Assembly: GCA_017623675.1 (NCBI GenBank)
Contig: JAGAOO010000030.1
Location: 20,154 to 84,153, forward strand
Direction: 5' to 3'
DNA: 64,000 nt
Origin: Lachnospiraceae bacterium
GTDB taxonomy: Bacteria; Bacillota; Clostridia; Lachnospirales; Lachnospiraceae
The notes under the pieces: model-generated
Seen by the model: only the letters and a program-made list of their open reading frames with translations
What the model was told of the DNA's origin: nothing
Database searches by the model: none
Translations under genes and position numbers: made by a program
Shown: positions 52,134-63,829 of the stretch, piece by piece
Position numbering within the stretch: position 1 is the stretch's first letter
Layout: every line of letters starts with the position of its first letter

Positions 52134-52517
52134 TTATGATTTTCGATTCCCTTTTTCATCAAAATTCTGCTTTAATGCCCGTTCTACCGGATAAATGGAT
52201 ACCAGTAGGATTACAATCTGAAGACCTTCAATCACACATGTCAAGATTCCTTGTCCATCATCACTCTTCATCCAGAACATAGGAAGGCTGGCAAGTATGG
52301 ATAATGGAAGCATGATGATTCCGATTTTCTTCCATAACCGTCCACAATAAGAATGTGCAAAATTCCATGTATCTTGATTCAGCATAGACCTTCTGGTTCG
52401 ATATCCATAGAATTGATTGATTTTTCCCGGCGATGTCTTTTCAAACATCAGACCAATCCCCAACATAATGATAGGAATTAACAGATTACATATTGATAAA
52501 AAAATTGCAAATCCCAT
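52134..52517 (-). CDS. SdpI-like small membrane protein
   Basis: 127 residues, three membrane helices. The motif FYGYRTRRSMLNQDTWNFAH is the SdpI family signature. SdpI in Bacillus gives immunity to the SDP cannibalism toxin and signals through SdpR. No SdpC-like toxin gene is adjacent, so immunity to an exogenous peptide or another role is possible. Start chosen at the ATG with GAGGTGA upstream; a GTG three codons earlier overlaps that site. Confidence 0.8.
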   Translation of the reverse strand: MGFAIFLSICNLLIPIIMLGIGLMFEKTSPGKINQFYGYRTRRSMLNQDTWNFAHSYCGRLWKKIGIIMLPLSILASLPMFWMKSDDGQGILTCVIEGLQIVILLVSIYPVERALKQNFDEKGNRKS

Positions 52518-52557
52518 TAATTTCACCTCATCTCTCCATCTGTTTTCTCTTACAAAT

Positions 52558-53511
52558 TCAGTGTTTCGGTTCCCAAGTCCCTTTAATTACTACACCGGAT
52601 TCCTCTGCCAATTGCTCCAACCGGCTTAATTCCTCTTCCGTTAAATGTACATTCAAAACTGTTTTCAACTGCTCTGCATGCTGCGGCTTTGTCAGTCCAA
52701 CAATCGGCACTGTATGCCTTGCAATTGCCCAGGCAATCGGTATCTGAGATGTATCCACCTGATATTTTCTTCCCAATTCTTTTTCATAATCTAATAATCT
52801 CTGAATCTTTCGGAACTTCTTCTTGCCGAACTGCAATCCCCGTAAGGAGAATGTTTTAAAATGATGTTTTTCATCGTACCGTCCGGTCAAAGCGCCCTGT
52901 TCTAAAACCATGTACGAAAAATATACTACTTCATGCTTTTGACACCAATCAATAATTGCCTGCTGTTCTGCTCCTCCGGACAACAGACTGAAATGATTTT
53001 GCACTGCTGCCAGACGAAATCCTTCCTTTTGCAACATGGCATCTGCCTGCTCTATCTGTTGTAAGGAATAGTTGGATACACCCAGTGCTTTTATTTTCCC
53101 TTCCTTTAACAATCGAATGGCAGCGGTCACATTTTCCTCTACCTGATTCGGCAAATGAATCCAGTACAAATCCGGTGCATCAATCCCCAATCGCTCACAG
53201 CTCCCTTTCAAAGAATTTTCCATTGCTCCTGCTTTAAACTTTTTTCCCGGCATATGCTTAGTGGAAATAATCGTCGGAGTTTTCTGAATAAATGTACCTA
53301 ACAGCTTTTCAGCATTTCCCATGCCATAAACTTCTGCTGTATCCCACATGTTAAATCCTGCATCATAGGCACATTGAAAGGTGCTTTTCAATTGTTCTTC
53401 CTCATAGGATTGTCCGAATACCATCTTCGAGCCATTCATGCCACCACCCCATGCCCAGGTGCCAATCATACATGGAGGAATTTGGATACCCTGCATATTG
53501 ATATATTCCAT
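52558..53511 (-). CDS. aldo/keto reductase
   Basis: 317 residues, TIM barrel. Asp in FNMWDTAEVYGMGNAEKLLG with the catalytic Tyr, Lys in TIISTKHMPGKKF, and His in LYWIHLPNQVEE form the tetrad. IAWAIARHTVPIVGLTKPQHAEQL is the NADPH phosphate-binding segment. The substrate is unknown. It lies about 40 bases upstream of the SdpI-like gene on the same strand and may be cotranscribed with it. Confidence 0.9.
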   Translation of the reverse strand: MEYINMQGIQIPPCMIGTWAWGGGMNGSKMVFGQSYEEEQLKSTFQCAYDAGFNMWDTAEVYGMGNAEKLLGTFIQKTPTIISTKHMPGKKFKAGAMENSLKGSCERLGIDAPDLYWIHLPNQVEENVTAAIRLLKEGKIKALGVSNYSLQQIEQADAMLQKEGFRLAAVQNHFSLLSGGAEQQAIIDWCQKHEVVYFSYMVLEQGALTGRYDEKHHFKTFSLRGLQFGKKKFRKIQRLLDYEKELGRKYQVDTSQIPIAWAIARHTVPIVGLTKPQHAEQLKTVLNVHLTEEELSRLEQLAEESGVVIKGTWEPKH

Positions 53512-53606
53512 AAAATTTTCCTTCTTTCCACACTTCTAATTGTTTCATTATAACACGCCAAGATAGAATCTTTCATGAATTTTTCATGAATTTCAAAAGA
53601 AACCAA

Positions 53607-53651
53607 TCAAAAAAATCCCCCTGCCGGATAACCTATCCGGCAGAAGGGGGA
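53607..53651 (-). terminator. intrinsic terminator of the beta-glucoside operon
   Basis: Minus-strand hairpin CCCCCTTCTGCCGGATA...TATCCGGCAGGGGG followed by seven T residues. Two more hairpins precede it: CCAAAA(A)TTCCTG...CAGGATTTTGG (53671-53699) and GCCC...GGGC (about 53655-53669). A three-stem 3' end therefore follows the bgl mRNA. Confidence 0.9.
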
Positions 53652-53710
53652 ACGCGCCCAGTACGGGCACCCAAAATCCTGTTACGCAGGAATTTTTGGC
53701 ATTTATAAAT

Positions 53711-55159
<1,449 letters not shown>

Positions 55160-55211
55160 TCAAAATACTCTAATCCTTTCACCTGCTTTTTCAAGCAGTT
55201 TTCCTATAACC

Positions 55212-57137
<1,926 letters not shown>

Positions 57138-57162
57138 TTATTTATTACTTATTTTTTATAAA

Positions 57163-57241
57163 GAAAAACCCATCGAAACAACTACAGTATTCCTCATATA
57201 CTATAGTCATTCCGATGGGTATAGCCTTTCGTAACAATCCC
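57163..57241 (-). promoter_or_regulatory. RAT antiterminator site and overlapping terminator before bglP
   Basis: The RAT element (57216-57241, minus strand) reads GGGATTGTTACGAAAGGC followed by TATACCC. Its 3' end overlaps the terminator CCCATCGGAA...TTTCGATGGG plus TTTTT (57163-57219). Binding of the BglG-type protein to the RAT would block the terminator and let bglP-bglA be transcribed. Confidence 0.88.
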
Positions 57242-57289
57242 AATGCGGATATATTCAGTTTTCTACATTTGTGTAATACGTATATTCTA

Positions 57290-58126
57290 TTAGATTGTAT
57301 CAGACGTTACCCGTCTGATATGCACCGTCAGGTAAATCAATTCATCCTCTGTCAAAGTCCGATTCGTTTCCTTCTTTACATATTCCTCAATCTTCTTCGC
57401 ACACCGGAATTCATTCCGGTATTTGTTGCAAATCATATCATAGAATTCCTGATCCATATCATTTAGACGGGCTCCGCTATACAAGCGTTGCATAAAGTAT
57501 TTCAAATGAGTCAGAAACCGTTCATAATCAAGGGAGCTTTCATCCAATTCCACCCGGAAATAGTATTTCACAATGTTCATAATGTTTTGAATCATTTTCG
57601 TCATTTCCATGGTCTGCTGCATGCCGGAATTGTCCAACTGTGCATTTACAATATGAAGTGCTATAAATCCTGCTTCATCCTCCGACAGACGAATCTCCAG
57701 CCGGCGTTCAATGATATCCAATGCTTCCTTGCCAATTAAGTATTCATGATTGTAGAACCGTTTTATCTCCCAAAGCAATGCATTCCGAATCTGAATTCCC
57801 TGCTTCTGGCGTTCAATGGCAAAGCTGATATGGTCAACCAAGGTCAGATATATGTTGTCACTTAACTTCTTTCCCAATGCATTCCGGGCATAATTGACAA
57901 TCTCATTTGTCACTCGCAAGTATGCGTATGGTATGTCCTTTAATAATGACTCTAAATGACTCCGGTCTTCCTTTTCCTCGATAGTATAGACACGCTCTAT
58001 CAAGCTTTCGTCAATTGCATCGCCCTTCTGTCGCTTAAAGCCAAGACCCTTTCCCATAACCAAGACTTCTTTTCCGTCTTTGTAGGAGCGGACTAAATTG
58101 TTGTTGATTACCTTATCAACTGTCAT
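57290..58126 (-). CDS. licT: BglG/LicT-family transcription antiterminator
   Basis: 278 residues. An N-terminal co-antiterminator RNA-binding domain (1-~57: VINNNLVRSYKDGKEVLVMGKGLGF) is followed by PRD1 (~65-170, with LVDHISFAIER) and PRD2 (~172-278, with HILVNAQ-like IALHIVNAQLD and YLTVHIRR). PRD histidines are phosphorylated by the PTS to switch activity. It should bind the RAT sites at 57216-57241 and 58300-58329, the latter in its own leader (autoregulation). Confidence 0.94.
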   Translation of the reverse strand: MTVDKVINNNLVRSYKDGKEVLVMGKGLGFKRQKGDAIDESLIERVYTIEEKEDRSHLESLLKDIPYAYLRVTNEIVNYARNALGKKLSDNIYLTLVDHISFAIERQKQGIQIRNALLWEIKRFYNHEYLIGKEALDIIERRLEIRLSEDEAGFIALHIVNAQLDNSGMQQTMEMTKMIQNIMNIVKYYFRVELDESSLDYERFLTHLKYFMQRLYSGARLNDMDQEFYDMICNKYRNEFRCAKKIEEYVKKETNRTLTEDELIYLTVHIRRVTSDTI

Positions 58127-58245
58127 ATTGTTCCTCTTTTCTGAACCTGATTTCTAGCTTCTTCGTCCACTTCCTCTGTGCTGTCAATCACAAATGTGCT
58201 TACTTATGCAAATTTGTCTGGTCATGAACCATTACAAAATGGTAT

Positions 58246-58329
58246 AAAAAAAGCCATATCATTTGTAATTGCTCATTATTAATGAATCACTTACAAATCG
58301 GTATAGCCTGCTTAATCAGTAACAATCCA
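58246..58329 (-). promoter_or_regulatory. RAT antiterminator site and terminator in the licT leader
   Basis: The RAT at 58300-58329 reads TGGATTGTTACTGATTAAGC then AGGCTATACC, close to the family consensus. It overlaps a terminator, GCTATACCGATTTGTAA...TTACAAATGATATGGC, followed by TTTTTTT (58246-58308). Confidence 0.92.
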
Positions 58330-58344
58330 ATTTATTATGTACAT

Positions 58345-58373
58345 AATGTATCATATATTGCTATATGTGTCAA
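58345..58373 (-). promoter_or_regulatory. promoter of the licT-bglP-bglA operon
   Basis: TTGACA (58368-58373), 17 bases, TACATT (58345-58350) on the minus strand, placing the RAT within about ten bases of the predicted start. Confidence 0.8.
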
Positions 58374-58441
58374 TTCTTTTGTGCATTTTTTTAATTAATT
58401 TTGAAATAAGTTCACTTTCTGTTTTTTCTTACATTTCCCAT

Positions 58442-58470
58442 TTGACAAACCCATACAATAGTGCTACAAT
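58442..58470 (+). promoter_or_regulatory. promoter of the aldolase-family gene
   Basis: TTGACA (58442-58447), 17 bases, TACAAT (58465-58470). Confidence 0.85.
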
Positions 58471-58480
58471 GCAATCATCG

Positions 58481-58512
58481 CTTTGTTGCTTTATCGCATT
58501 AAAGCAACAAAG
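58481..58512 (+). promoter_or_regulatory. perfect 12-bp inverted repeat at the transcription start
   Basis: CTTTGTTGCTTT, 8-base loop, AAAGCAACAAAG. It begins 10 bases after the -10 box, so it would be a repressor operator at the start site or a stable 5' stem of the mRNA. No T run follows. Confidence 0.7.
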
Positions 58513-58550
58513 TTTCACATTTTATATATTGTTTAACAGGAGATTAGAAA

Positions 58551-59528
58551 ATGGAAACAAGAAAAGGTAATTTAATGAGCGTCCGGGATGACATAAAGGT
58601 ACTGGATGCCACCATACGTGACGGTGGATTATGTAACAACTTCGAATTTACAGATGAATTTGTCCGTGAGCTTTATAAAACCAATATTAAAAGCGGCGTT
58701 GACTATATGGAGTTTGGTTATAAGGCAAGCAAGACTTTATTTAACGAAGCAGATTTTGGAAAGTGGAAATTCTGTAATGAAGAAGATATTCGTTCCATCG
58801 TAGGCGACAACATTTCCGATATGAAAATTGCTGTTATGGCAGATGTAGGCAGATGTGATTTCAAAACCGATTTCCTGCCAAAGAGCGAAAGTGTTATCGA
58901 TATGGTACGGGTTGCATGTTACATTCACCAGATTCCGGCAGCGATTGAAATGATTGAATATTTCCATGATTTAGGTTATGAAACCACCTGTAATATCATG
59001 GCAATTTCCCAGGCAAATACCAATCAGGTAGAGGAAGCGTTAGAGATGCTTTGCAATACCAATGTAGATGTCATTTATCTGGTAGACAGTTACGGTTCTC
59101 TTTATCCGGAAAATGCGGCAGAGCTTGCCAGAACCTACTTATCTTATGCAGAAAAAACCGGAAAAAAGGTTGGTTTCCATGCACACAACAACCAGAATCT
59201 TGCATTTGCCAATACCATTGAAACTCTTTCTTATGGTGTTTCTTATCTGGATGCAACAGCACAGGGCATGGGCAGAGGTGCCGGAAACTGTGCTATGGAG
59301 CTGCTTCTCGGCTTCCTGAAGAATCCAAGATACAGCTTATACAGCTTATTGAACTTTATCGAAAAATATATGATTCCACTGAAAGAATCCGGTGTAGTTT
59401 GGGGATATGACCTACAATACATGTTTACCGGTCAATTGAACCGCCACCCAAGAGAAGCAATGTCCTTTACTGCAGACAATCGCAAAGATTATTGTGAATT
59501 CTATAAATCCTTGCTGGAAAACTACTAA
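58551..59528 (+). CDS. HMGL-like aldolase-family protein
   Basis: 325 residues. The DmpG/HMG-CoA-lyase-like TIM barrel has LDATIRDGGLCNN (metal-binding Asp, catalytic Arg), YMEFGYK, YLVDSYGSLYP, VGFHAHNNQNLAFAN (metal His pair) and LDATAQGMGRGAGN. The same motifs occur in 4-hydroxy-2-oxovalerate aldolase. No acylating aldehyde dehydrogenase partner is present, so the reaction is unknown; homologues also occur in surface-sugar loci. The start ATG has AGGAG upstream. Monocistronic. Confidence 0.85.
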   Translation: METRKGNLMSVRDDIKVLDATIRDGGLCNNFEFTDEFVRELYKTNIKSGVDYMEFGYKASKTLFNEADFGKWKFCNEEDIRSIVGDNISDMKIAVMADVGRCDFKTDFLPKSESVIDMVRVACYIHQIPAAIEMIEYFHDLGYETTCNIMAISQANTNQVEEALEMLCNTNVDVIYLVDSYGSLYPENAAELARTYLSYAEKTGKKVGFHAHNNQNLAFANTIETLSYGVSYLDATAQGMGRGAGNCAMELLLGFLKNPRYSLYSLLNFIEKYMIPLKESGVVWGYDLQYMFTGQLNRHPREAMSFTADNRKDYCEFYKSLLENY

Positions 59529-59549
59529 ATAAATATCTGAGAAAAGTTA

Positions 59550-59586
59550 GGGGAACAACTTTGGTGGTTGTTCCCCTGCTTCTTTT
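59550..59586 (+). terminator. intrinsic terminator
   Basis: GGGGAACAAC...GTTGTTCCCC followed by TGCTTCTTTT, after the aldolase-family stop codon. The rubrerythrin gene is convergent on the other side. Confidence 0.8.
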
Positions 59587-59610
59587 CGCTATCCCATTGT
59601 CTCTGTATAA

Positions 59611-60219
59611 TTATCCCTTACAATCTCCGGCAAAAGGCGACAATTCCAACCGAATAAAGTATCCTTTGTCATGGTCACAGATCGGACATTTCTCCGGTGC
59701 TGCTTCACCCTCATAAATATATCCGCAATTCAGACAAATCCACCCTGTACTTACCGATGATACATGAAGCTTATTATTTTCCAGCCATTCTGCAAACCGT
59801 CCAAACCGGTCACCATGTTGCTTTTCAATCTCCGCTATCATATGAAAAGAGGCTGCCACCTTCAAGAATCCCTCCTCCTTAGCTTTATCTCCAAATCGTT
59901 TATATACATCGTCATGCTCCTCATATTCATTATGCTGTGCCATGCGAAGCAATTCTGCTAAATCATCGGTAATATCCACCGGATAACCACCATCCACATG
60001 AATGGTCTCACCGCCCAACTCTTTCAGATGCTTATAGAAAATCTCCGCATGCTCTTTTTCCTGATTTGCTGTATAGATAAATACTTGTGCGATTGCCTGC
60101 TGTTTCTCCTTCATTGCCTGTGAGGCACCAAAGGTATAACGATTCCGTGCCTGACTCTCTCCGGCAAATGCCCGCATTAAGTTATCCTTTGTTTCACTGT
60201 TCTTAAAATCAATTGCCAT
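59611..60219 (-). CDS. rbr: rubrerythrin
   Basis: 202 residues. The N-terminal four-helix ferritin-like diiron domain has ESQARNRYTFGA, QEKEHAEIFYKHL and AEIEKQHGDRF as ligand motifs. The C-terminal rubredoxin domain has CLNCGYIYEGEAAPEKCPIC. It reduces hydrogen peroxide in anaerobes. The start has AGGAG upstream. It precedes the convergent aldolase gene and follows the oxidoreductase genes on the same strand. Confidence 0.95.
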   Translation of the reverse strand: MAIDFKNSETKDNLMRAFAGESQARNRYTFGASQAMKEKQQAIAQVFIYTANQEKEHAEIFYKHLKELGGETIHVDGGYPVDITDDLAELLRMAQHNEYEEHDDVYKRFGDKAKEEGFLKVAASFHMIAEIEKQHGDRFGRFAEWLENNKLHVSSVSTGWICLNCGYIYEGEAAPEKCPICDHDKGYFIRLELSPFAGDCKG

Positions 60220-60263
60220 ATAAATACTCCTATCCTTTCTCTAATATATTTTCTTCTTATCCT

Positions 60264-62501
60264 TTATAACAACGGATGTTCCGCACGTTCCTTTAACCGC
60301 CTGTATCGGCAGTCTACTTCTGTCTGTATTTCTTCCACAATTTCCGCATATTCTTCCTTTGCTAAATGCTTTGTCCGGCCCATCATAGACAGCCATTCCA
60401 AGACCGGTCGTTTCTTTCCTGTCTTCTCAGGATCATAGCTTAATTTTGTCTTTCCCTGTTCAACCTCATACAATGGGAAATAGCAACAATCCACTGCCGC
60501 TTCAATTACGCTCCGTTCTGTTGACGGTTTATCATTCCAGTTCAACGGACACGCAGACAAGGCTTTCACATAAGCAACTCCTTTCTGCTTTGCATATGCT
60601 GCTGCTTTTGCCGCTTTCTTCATAAAATCCGTGGGATTGGATTCTGCTACCGTAGCTACATAAGGAATATTGGTTGCTGCCATAAGCTGGGGCATATCTT
60701 TATGAAAGAAGGTTTTTCCATATTGTTCCTTCCCAACATGCGAGGTGGAACTTCTGGCGCCCTTTGGTGTGGAATAGGATAACTGATAGCCTGTGTTCAT
60801 ATAGCCTCCATTATCGTATTCAAAAAGTAACAAATGATGCCCTCGCAAGGCAGTACCCAATGCTGCACCCATGCCGATATCCATTCCTCCATCTCCACTG
60901 ACCATGATAAATAATATCTCTCCCGGTGGCAGCTCTCCCCTTTCCTGCTTTCGATAACAGATTTCTGCCAAGCCACTTAAGGTTGCCGCCCCGTTTTGAA
61001 ATAAATTGTGGACATATGGCACCTTGAAACTGGTCTTGGGGTATGGTGTGGTTACAATCATGCCACATCCGGTTTGAAATAGCAGCACAACCGGATCTTC
61101 AATTGCCCGCAACAGCAGATTCAAATTCACCGGTATTCCACAGCCCGGGCAGGCACCATGCCCCGGTGCAATTCGTTTTGGCATAGCAGTCGTTGCATTT
61201 AGGGTTCCACCTTTTACCGTAAATCCATCCTCTGTCTCAACTGCCTGTGTCAATCCCAGTTTCGTTTTCTCTGGTGTCAATGGTGGAAAAAATGGAAGTT
61301 CCTCCTCGCTTTGGCTGGACATTTCCTTGCCTTTACCTGCCGTCACCCCATAATAACAGAAGTCCTCTTTTCCTTCCTTTGCCCAGTGAAGCATTTTTCC
61401 TGCGTCCTCCACAAAAAAGTCTTTTCCACCCAAGCCGTAAACCAGATTCTTAATCTTAGCCTGTCCACCGTATTGTTGCATTGCCGCCCGTACCTCAATG
61501 GAAAGGTTTCCGCCTTTTGCTCCATAGCTGTCCTGCCGGTCTGCCACTACAAGATAGGTTGCATTCTTACAGACTTCACACAACTCCTTCGCCGGAAAAG
61601 GACGCAACAAATGAAGGGTCAGTACACCGACAGCTTCCCCCTGCTTTCTCATTTGTTCTACTGCTTCTAAGGAGGTATCATAGGAGGAACCTAACAAAAT
61701 CAATATAGTTTCTGCATCTTCACACTGATATGCTTCTATATGTGCATACTCCCTACCTGATAACTTCCGATACTCTTGAAACAAGGCAGGCAAGGCATCT
61801 CGAGCCTCCTCCATAGCCAAATGCAATTGATATCGATTGTTAATCAAATCCGGCTCATTCATATAGGAACCAACAGTAACCGGATGTTCAAAATCAAAAA
61901 ACGGATAGGGGTCTTTCTTTTCACCAAGGAATTCCCGAATCACCTTCTCTTTCGCGAAACGATAACACCGCCGCTTTTGATGACTGCTAAAGAACCCATC
62001 AAATGCCACTACTGCCGGAAGTCGTACCTGCTCTGCTAATTTCAGTGCCAGAATATTGAAGTCATATACCTCCTGAACCGTATGGGCAAAGAAAATAATC
62101 CAGCCCGCATTCAGCATATACATGATATCACTGTGGTCTCCTTTAATAGACAGAGGACCGGATACAGTTCGACATGCCACATTCATGACCATAGGGTAAC
62201 GAGTACCCGATTGTACCGGCAACTGCTCTATGGCATATAACAAGCCATTGGCACTGGTTGCATTAAACACTCGTCCACCACCCACAGATGCACCATAGCA
62301 GATACCGGCAGCGCTGTGTTCCCCTTCTGCCGCAATCATAATTAAATCTGTCTCTCCGGCAGCCCGCATAGCGTCTAGATTTTCAGCAATTTGCGTTGAG
62401 GGAGTAATAGGATAATATCCCATCAAATCATAACCAATCTGTTGCACTGCTATCGCTGCCATTTCATTTCCACTGGCATATTCCATGATTTGCTCGTTCA
62501 T
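60264..62501 (-). CDS. 2-oxoacid:ferredoxin oxidoreductase, alpha-beta fusion
   Basis: 745 residues. The N-terminal ~385 residues are the alpha (pyrimidine-binding plus transketolase-C) subunit: MAAIAVQQIGYDLMGYYPITPST and AAEGEHSAAGICYGAS. The C-terminal part is the beta, TPP-binding subunit: GHGACPGCGIP and GDGGMDIGMG...NGGYMNTG. Subunits are usually separate in four-subunit POR/VOR/IOR enzymes. It oxidatively decarboxylates a 2-oxoacid to an acyl-CoA and reduces ferredoxin; pyruvate or branched-chain oxoacids are possible. Two bases separate it from the gamma-delta gene. Confidence 0.88.
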   Translation of the reverse strand: MNEQIMEYASGNEMAAIAVQQIGYDLMGYYPITPSTQIAENLDAMRAAGETDLIMIAAEGEHSAAGICYGASVGGGRVFNATSANGLLYAIEQLPVQSGTRYPMVMNVACRTVSGPLSIKGDHSDIMYMLNAGWIIFFAHTVQEVYDFNILALKLAEQVRLPAVVAFDGFFSSHQKRRCYRFAKEKVIREFLGEKKDPYPFFDFEHPVTVGSYMNEPDLINNRYQLHLAMEEARDALPALFQEYRKLSGREYAHIEAYQCEDAETILILLGSSYDTSLEAVEQMRKQGEAVGVLTLHLLRPFPAKELCEVCKNATYLVVADRQDSYGAKGGNLSIEVRAAMQQYGGQAKIKNLVYGLGGKDFFVEDAGKMLHWAKEGKEDFCYYGVTAGKGKEMSSQSEEELPFFPPLTPEKTKLGLTQAVETEDGFTVKGGTLNATTAMPKRIAPGHGACPGCGIPVNLNLLLRAIEDPVVLLFQTGCGMIVTTPYPKTSFKVPYVHNLFQNGAATLSGLAEICYRKQERGELPPGEILFIMVSGDGGMDIGMGAALGTALRGHHLLLFEYDNGGYMNTGYQLSYSTPKGARSSTSHVGKEQYGKTFFHKDMPQLMAATNIPYVATVAESNPTDFMKKAAKAAAYAKQKGVAYVKALSACPLNWNDKPSTERSVIEAAVDCCYFPLYEVEQGKTKLSYDPEKTGKKRPVLEWLSMMGRTKHLAKEEYAEIVEEIQTEVDCRYRRLKERAEHPLL

Positions 62502-62503
62502 TT

Positions 62504-63598
62504 CTATACTTCACCGCCTTCCATCCGTTTTTCCGTCAGATAAGATTCAGAAGTGATGTAGCCATCTGCTCCCGTCTTCTCATAGTTCTCCGGCCTTCTT
62601 AGCATTTCTTGATTTGGCAGGAACCATGGTTTCTCCGGATATTCCGCTTCTACACCATGAACCAATGCCTGTACCGGACACACCTCCACACAACGAAGGC
62701 AGCCTTTACAATGATAGTAGTCCAAGCCCTTGTTTATCATCATTTCCCTGCCCTTATATTCTCCCTTTTGAAACTGAAAAACCATATCCGGGCATGTAGA
62801 ATCACACAGCCCACAGTTAATGCATCTCTCTGGAATAAAGACCGGAATAAATCCTTGACGGGAAGGTGAAACATCGGATGCTACACTATTACCATATAGC
62901 GGGTTGATTCCTCCTATGGGTGCAGTTTCATAACCCCATTGGGGAACTTCTGTTCCAATTCTTCGAATATGAATCTCATCCTTATCATCCCTTTGAGGAT
63001 ATTTGGCAACCTCCTCATAACCCCTTCGGATACCCTCCAAATTACCAGCCAGTGCATCCGGATATTTTTTGCCTAACGCTTTCTTGCATATTTCATTTAT
63101 GGCATCTAAAGGCACAAAGCCCATAACCCTTGCCATTGCGCCAAGCATAACCACGTTAATTCGGGAATGGGTTTTCATAGCAATCTGCTGTGCCGGCACC
63201 GTATAAATTTCCCCCACAGATATTCCGTATTTTTTAATCAGAACCTCCCCTGACTCCTCACTATTAATTACAATTTGGGTCTTCTGCTGACAGCCCTCTA
63301 ACACAGACGGATTACCTAACAATGCTTCATGAAAAATACCAAGCAAATGGGGTCTTACCACAGGCGAATGAATGCGGATTTCTTTTTTCCAATCACAAAA
63401 TCGGATAAATGCCTTTACCGGTGTCCCGGTTTTCTCTGAACCATAGCTGGAAAAACTGGCACTGTTCAGTCCTAAATATTCCAGTCCCAGTTCTCCCATC
63501 ATTTTCCCACATAGATTTGCTCCAAGTCCACCGATGCTCTCCAGTCGAACCTCATAGTAACCACTTTCATTGGTAATGGGTAAATGTTTCTCTTTCAT
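62504..63598 (-). CDS. 2-oxoacid:ferredoxin oxidoreductase, gamma-delta fusion
   Basis: 364 residues. The N-terminal ~190 residues are the gamma subunit (VRLESIGGLGANLCGKMMGE, FSSYGSEKTGTPVKAFIR). The C-terminal part is a two-[4Fe-4S] ferredoxin delta subunit: CINCGLCDSTCPD and CKGCLRCVEVCP. With the alpha-beta polypeptide it completes an enzyme of two genes instead of four. Start uncertain: the ATG at 63598 is seven bases after GGAG; an in-frame ATG two codons upstream is too close to it. Confidence 0.85.
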   Translation of the reverse strand: MKEKHLPITNESGYYEVRLESIGGLGANLCGKMMGELGLEYLGLNSASFSSYGSEKTGTPVKAFIRFCDWKKEIRIHSPVVRPHLLGIFHEALLGNPSVLEGCQQKTQIVINSEESGEVLIKKYGISVGEIYTVPAQQIAMKTHSRINVVMLGAMARVMGFVPLDAINEICKKALGKKYPDALAGNLEGIRRGYEEVAKYPQRDDKDEIHIRRIGTEVPQWGYETAPIGGINPLYGNSVASDVSPSRQGFIPVFIPERCINCGLCDSTCPDMVFQFQKGEYKGREMMINKGLDYYHCKGCLRCVEVCPVQALVHGVEAEYPEKPWFLPNQEMLRRPENYEKTGADGYITSESYLTEKRMEGGEV

Positions 63599-63681
63599 AC
63601 TCATGCTCCATTTAATTGAAATCAATTGTTCGCTGAACTTTTCTTGTTTCTAAAAGTATGAGCAGTTATTCCGAATTTATA

Positions 63682-63715
63682 CAAAAAGTCGTACACACCT
63701 TTTCCTGTGTACGAC
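63682..63715 (-). terminator. intrinsic terminator downstream of the TnpB element
   Basis: GTCGTACACA, eight-base loop, TGTGTACGAC, then TTTTT on the minus strand. It lies between the transposon right end and the oxidoreductase operon and would isolate the operon from tnpB transcription. Confidence 0.85.
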
Positions 63716-63722
63716 TCTATAA

Positions 63723-63829
63723 GTGAACTACCCATTGTCTAAAGCCAATGGGCTTCCTGCTTCATCAACCTCGTAATCTACTATCTCCACAGGCGTTAAT
63801 TCGGGCAGTCCCTGCCCTATATATTATTC
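63723..63829 (-). ncRNA. IS605-type right end / putative omegaRNA 3' region
   Basis: Directly after the tnpB stop codon the minus strand has GGGCAGGGACTGCCC, then a structured region ending in the hairpin CCCATTGG...CAATGGG and TAGTTCAC. In IS200/IS605 elements the TnpB guide (omega/reRNA) scaffold comes from this 3' region and right end, and the guide is the sequence just beyond. The exact boundary near 63723-63728 is inferred. Confidence 0.6.

Noticed and set aside
57290-57466. Plus-strand frame opposite the end of licT
   Set aside because: It is antisense to conserved PRD2 codons and the RAT region, without start signals.
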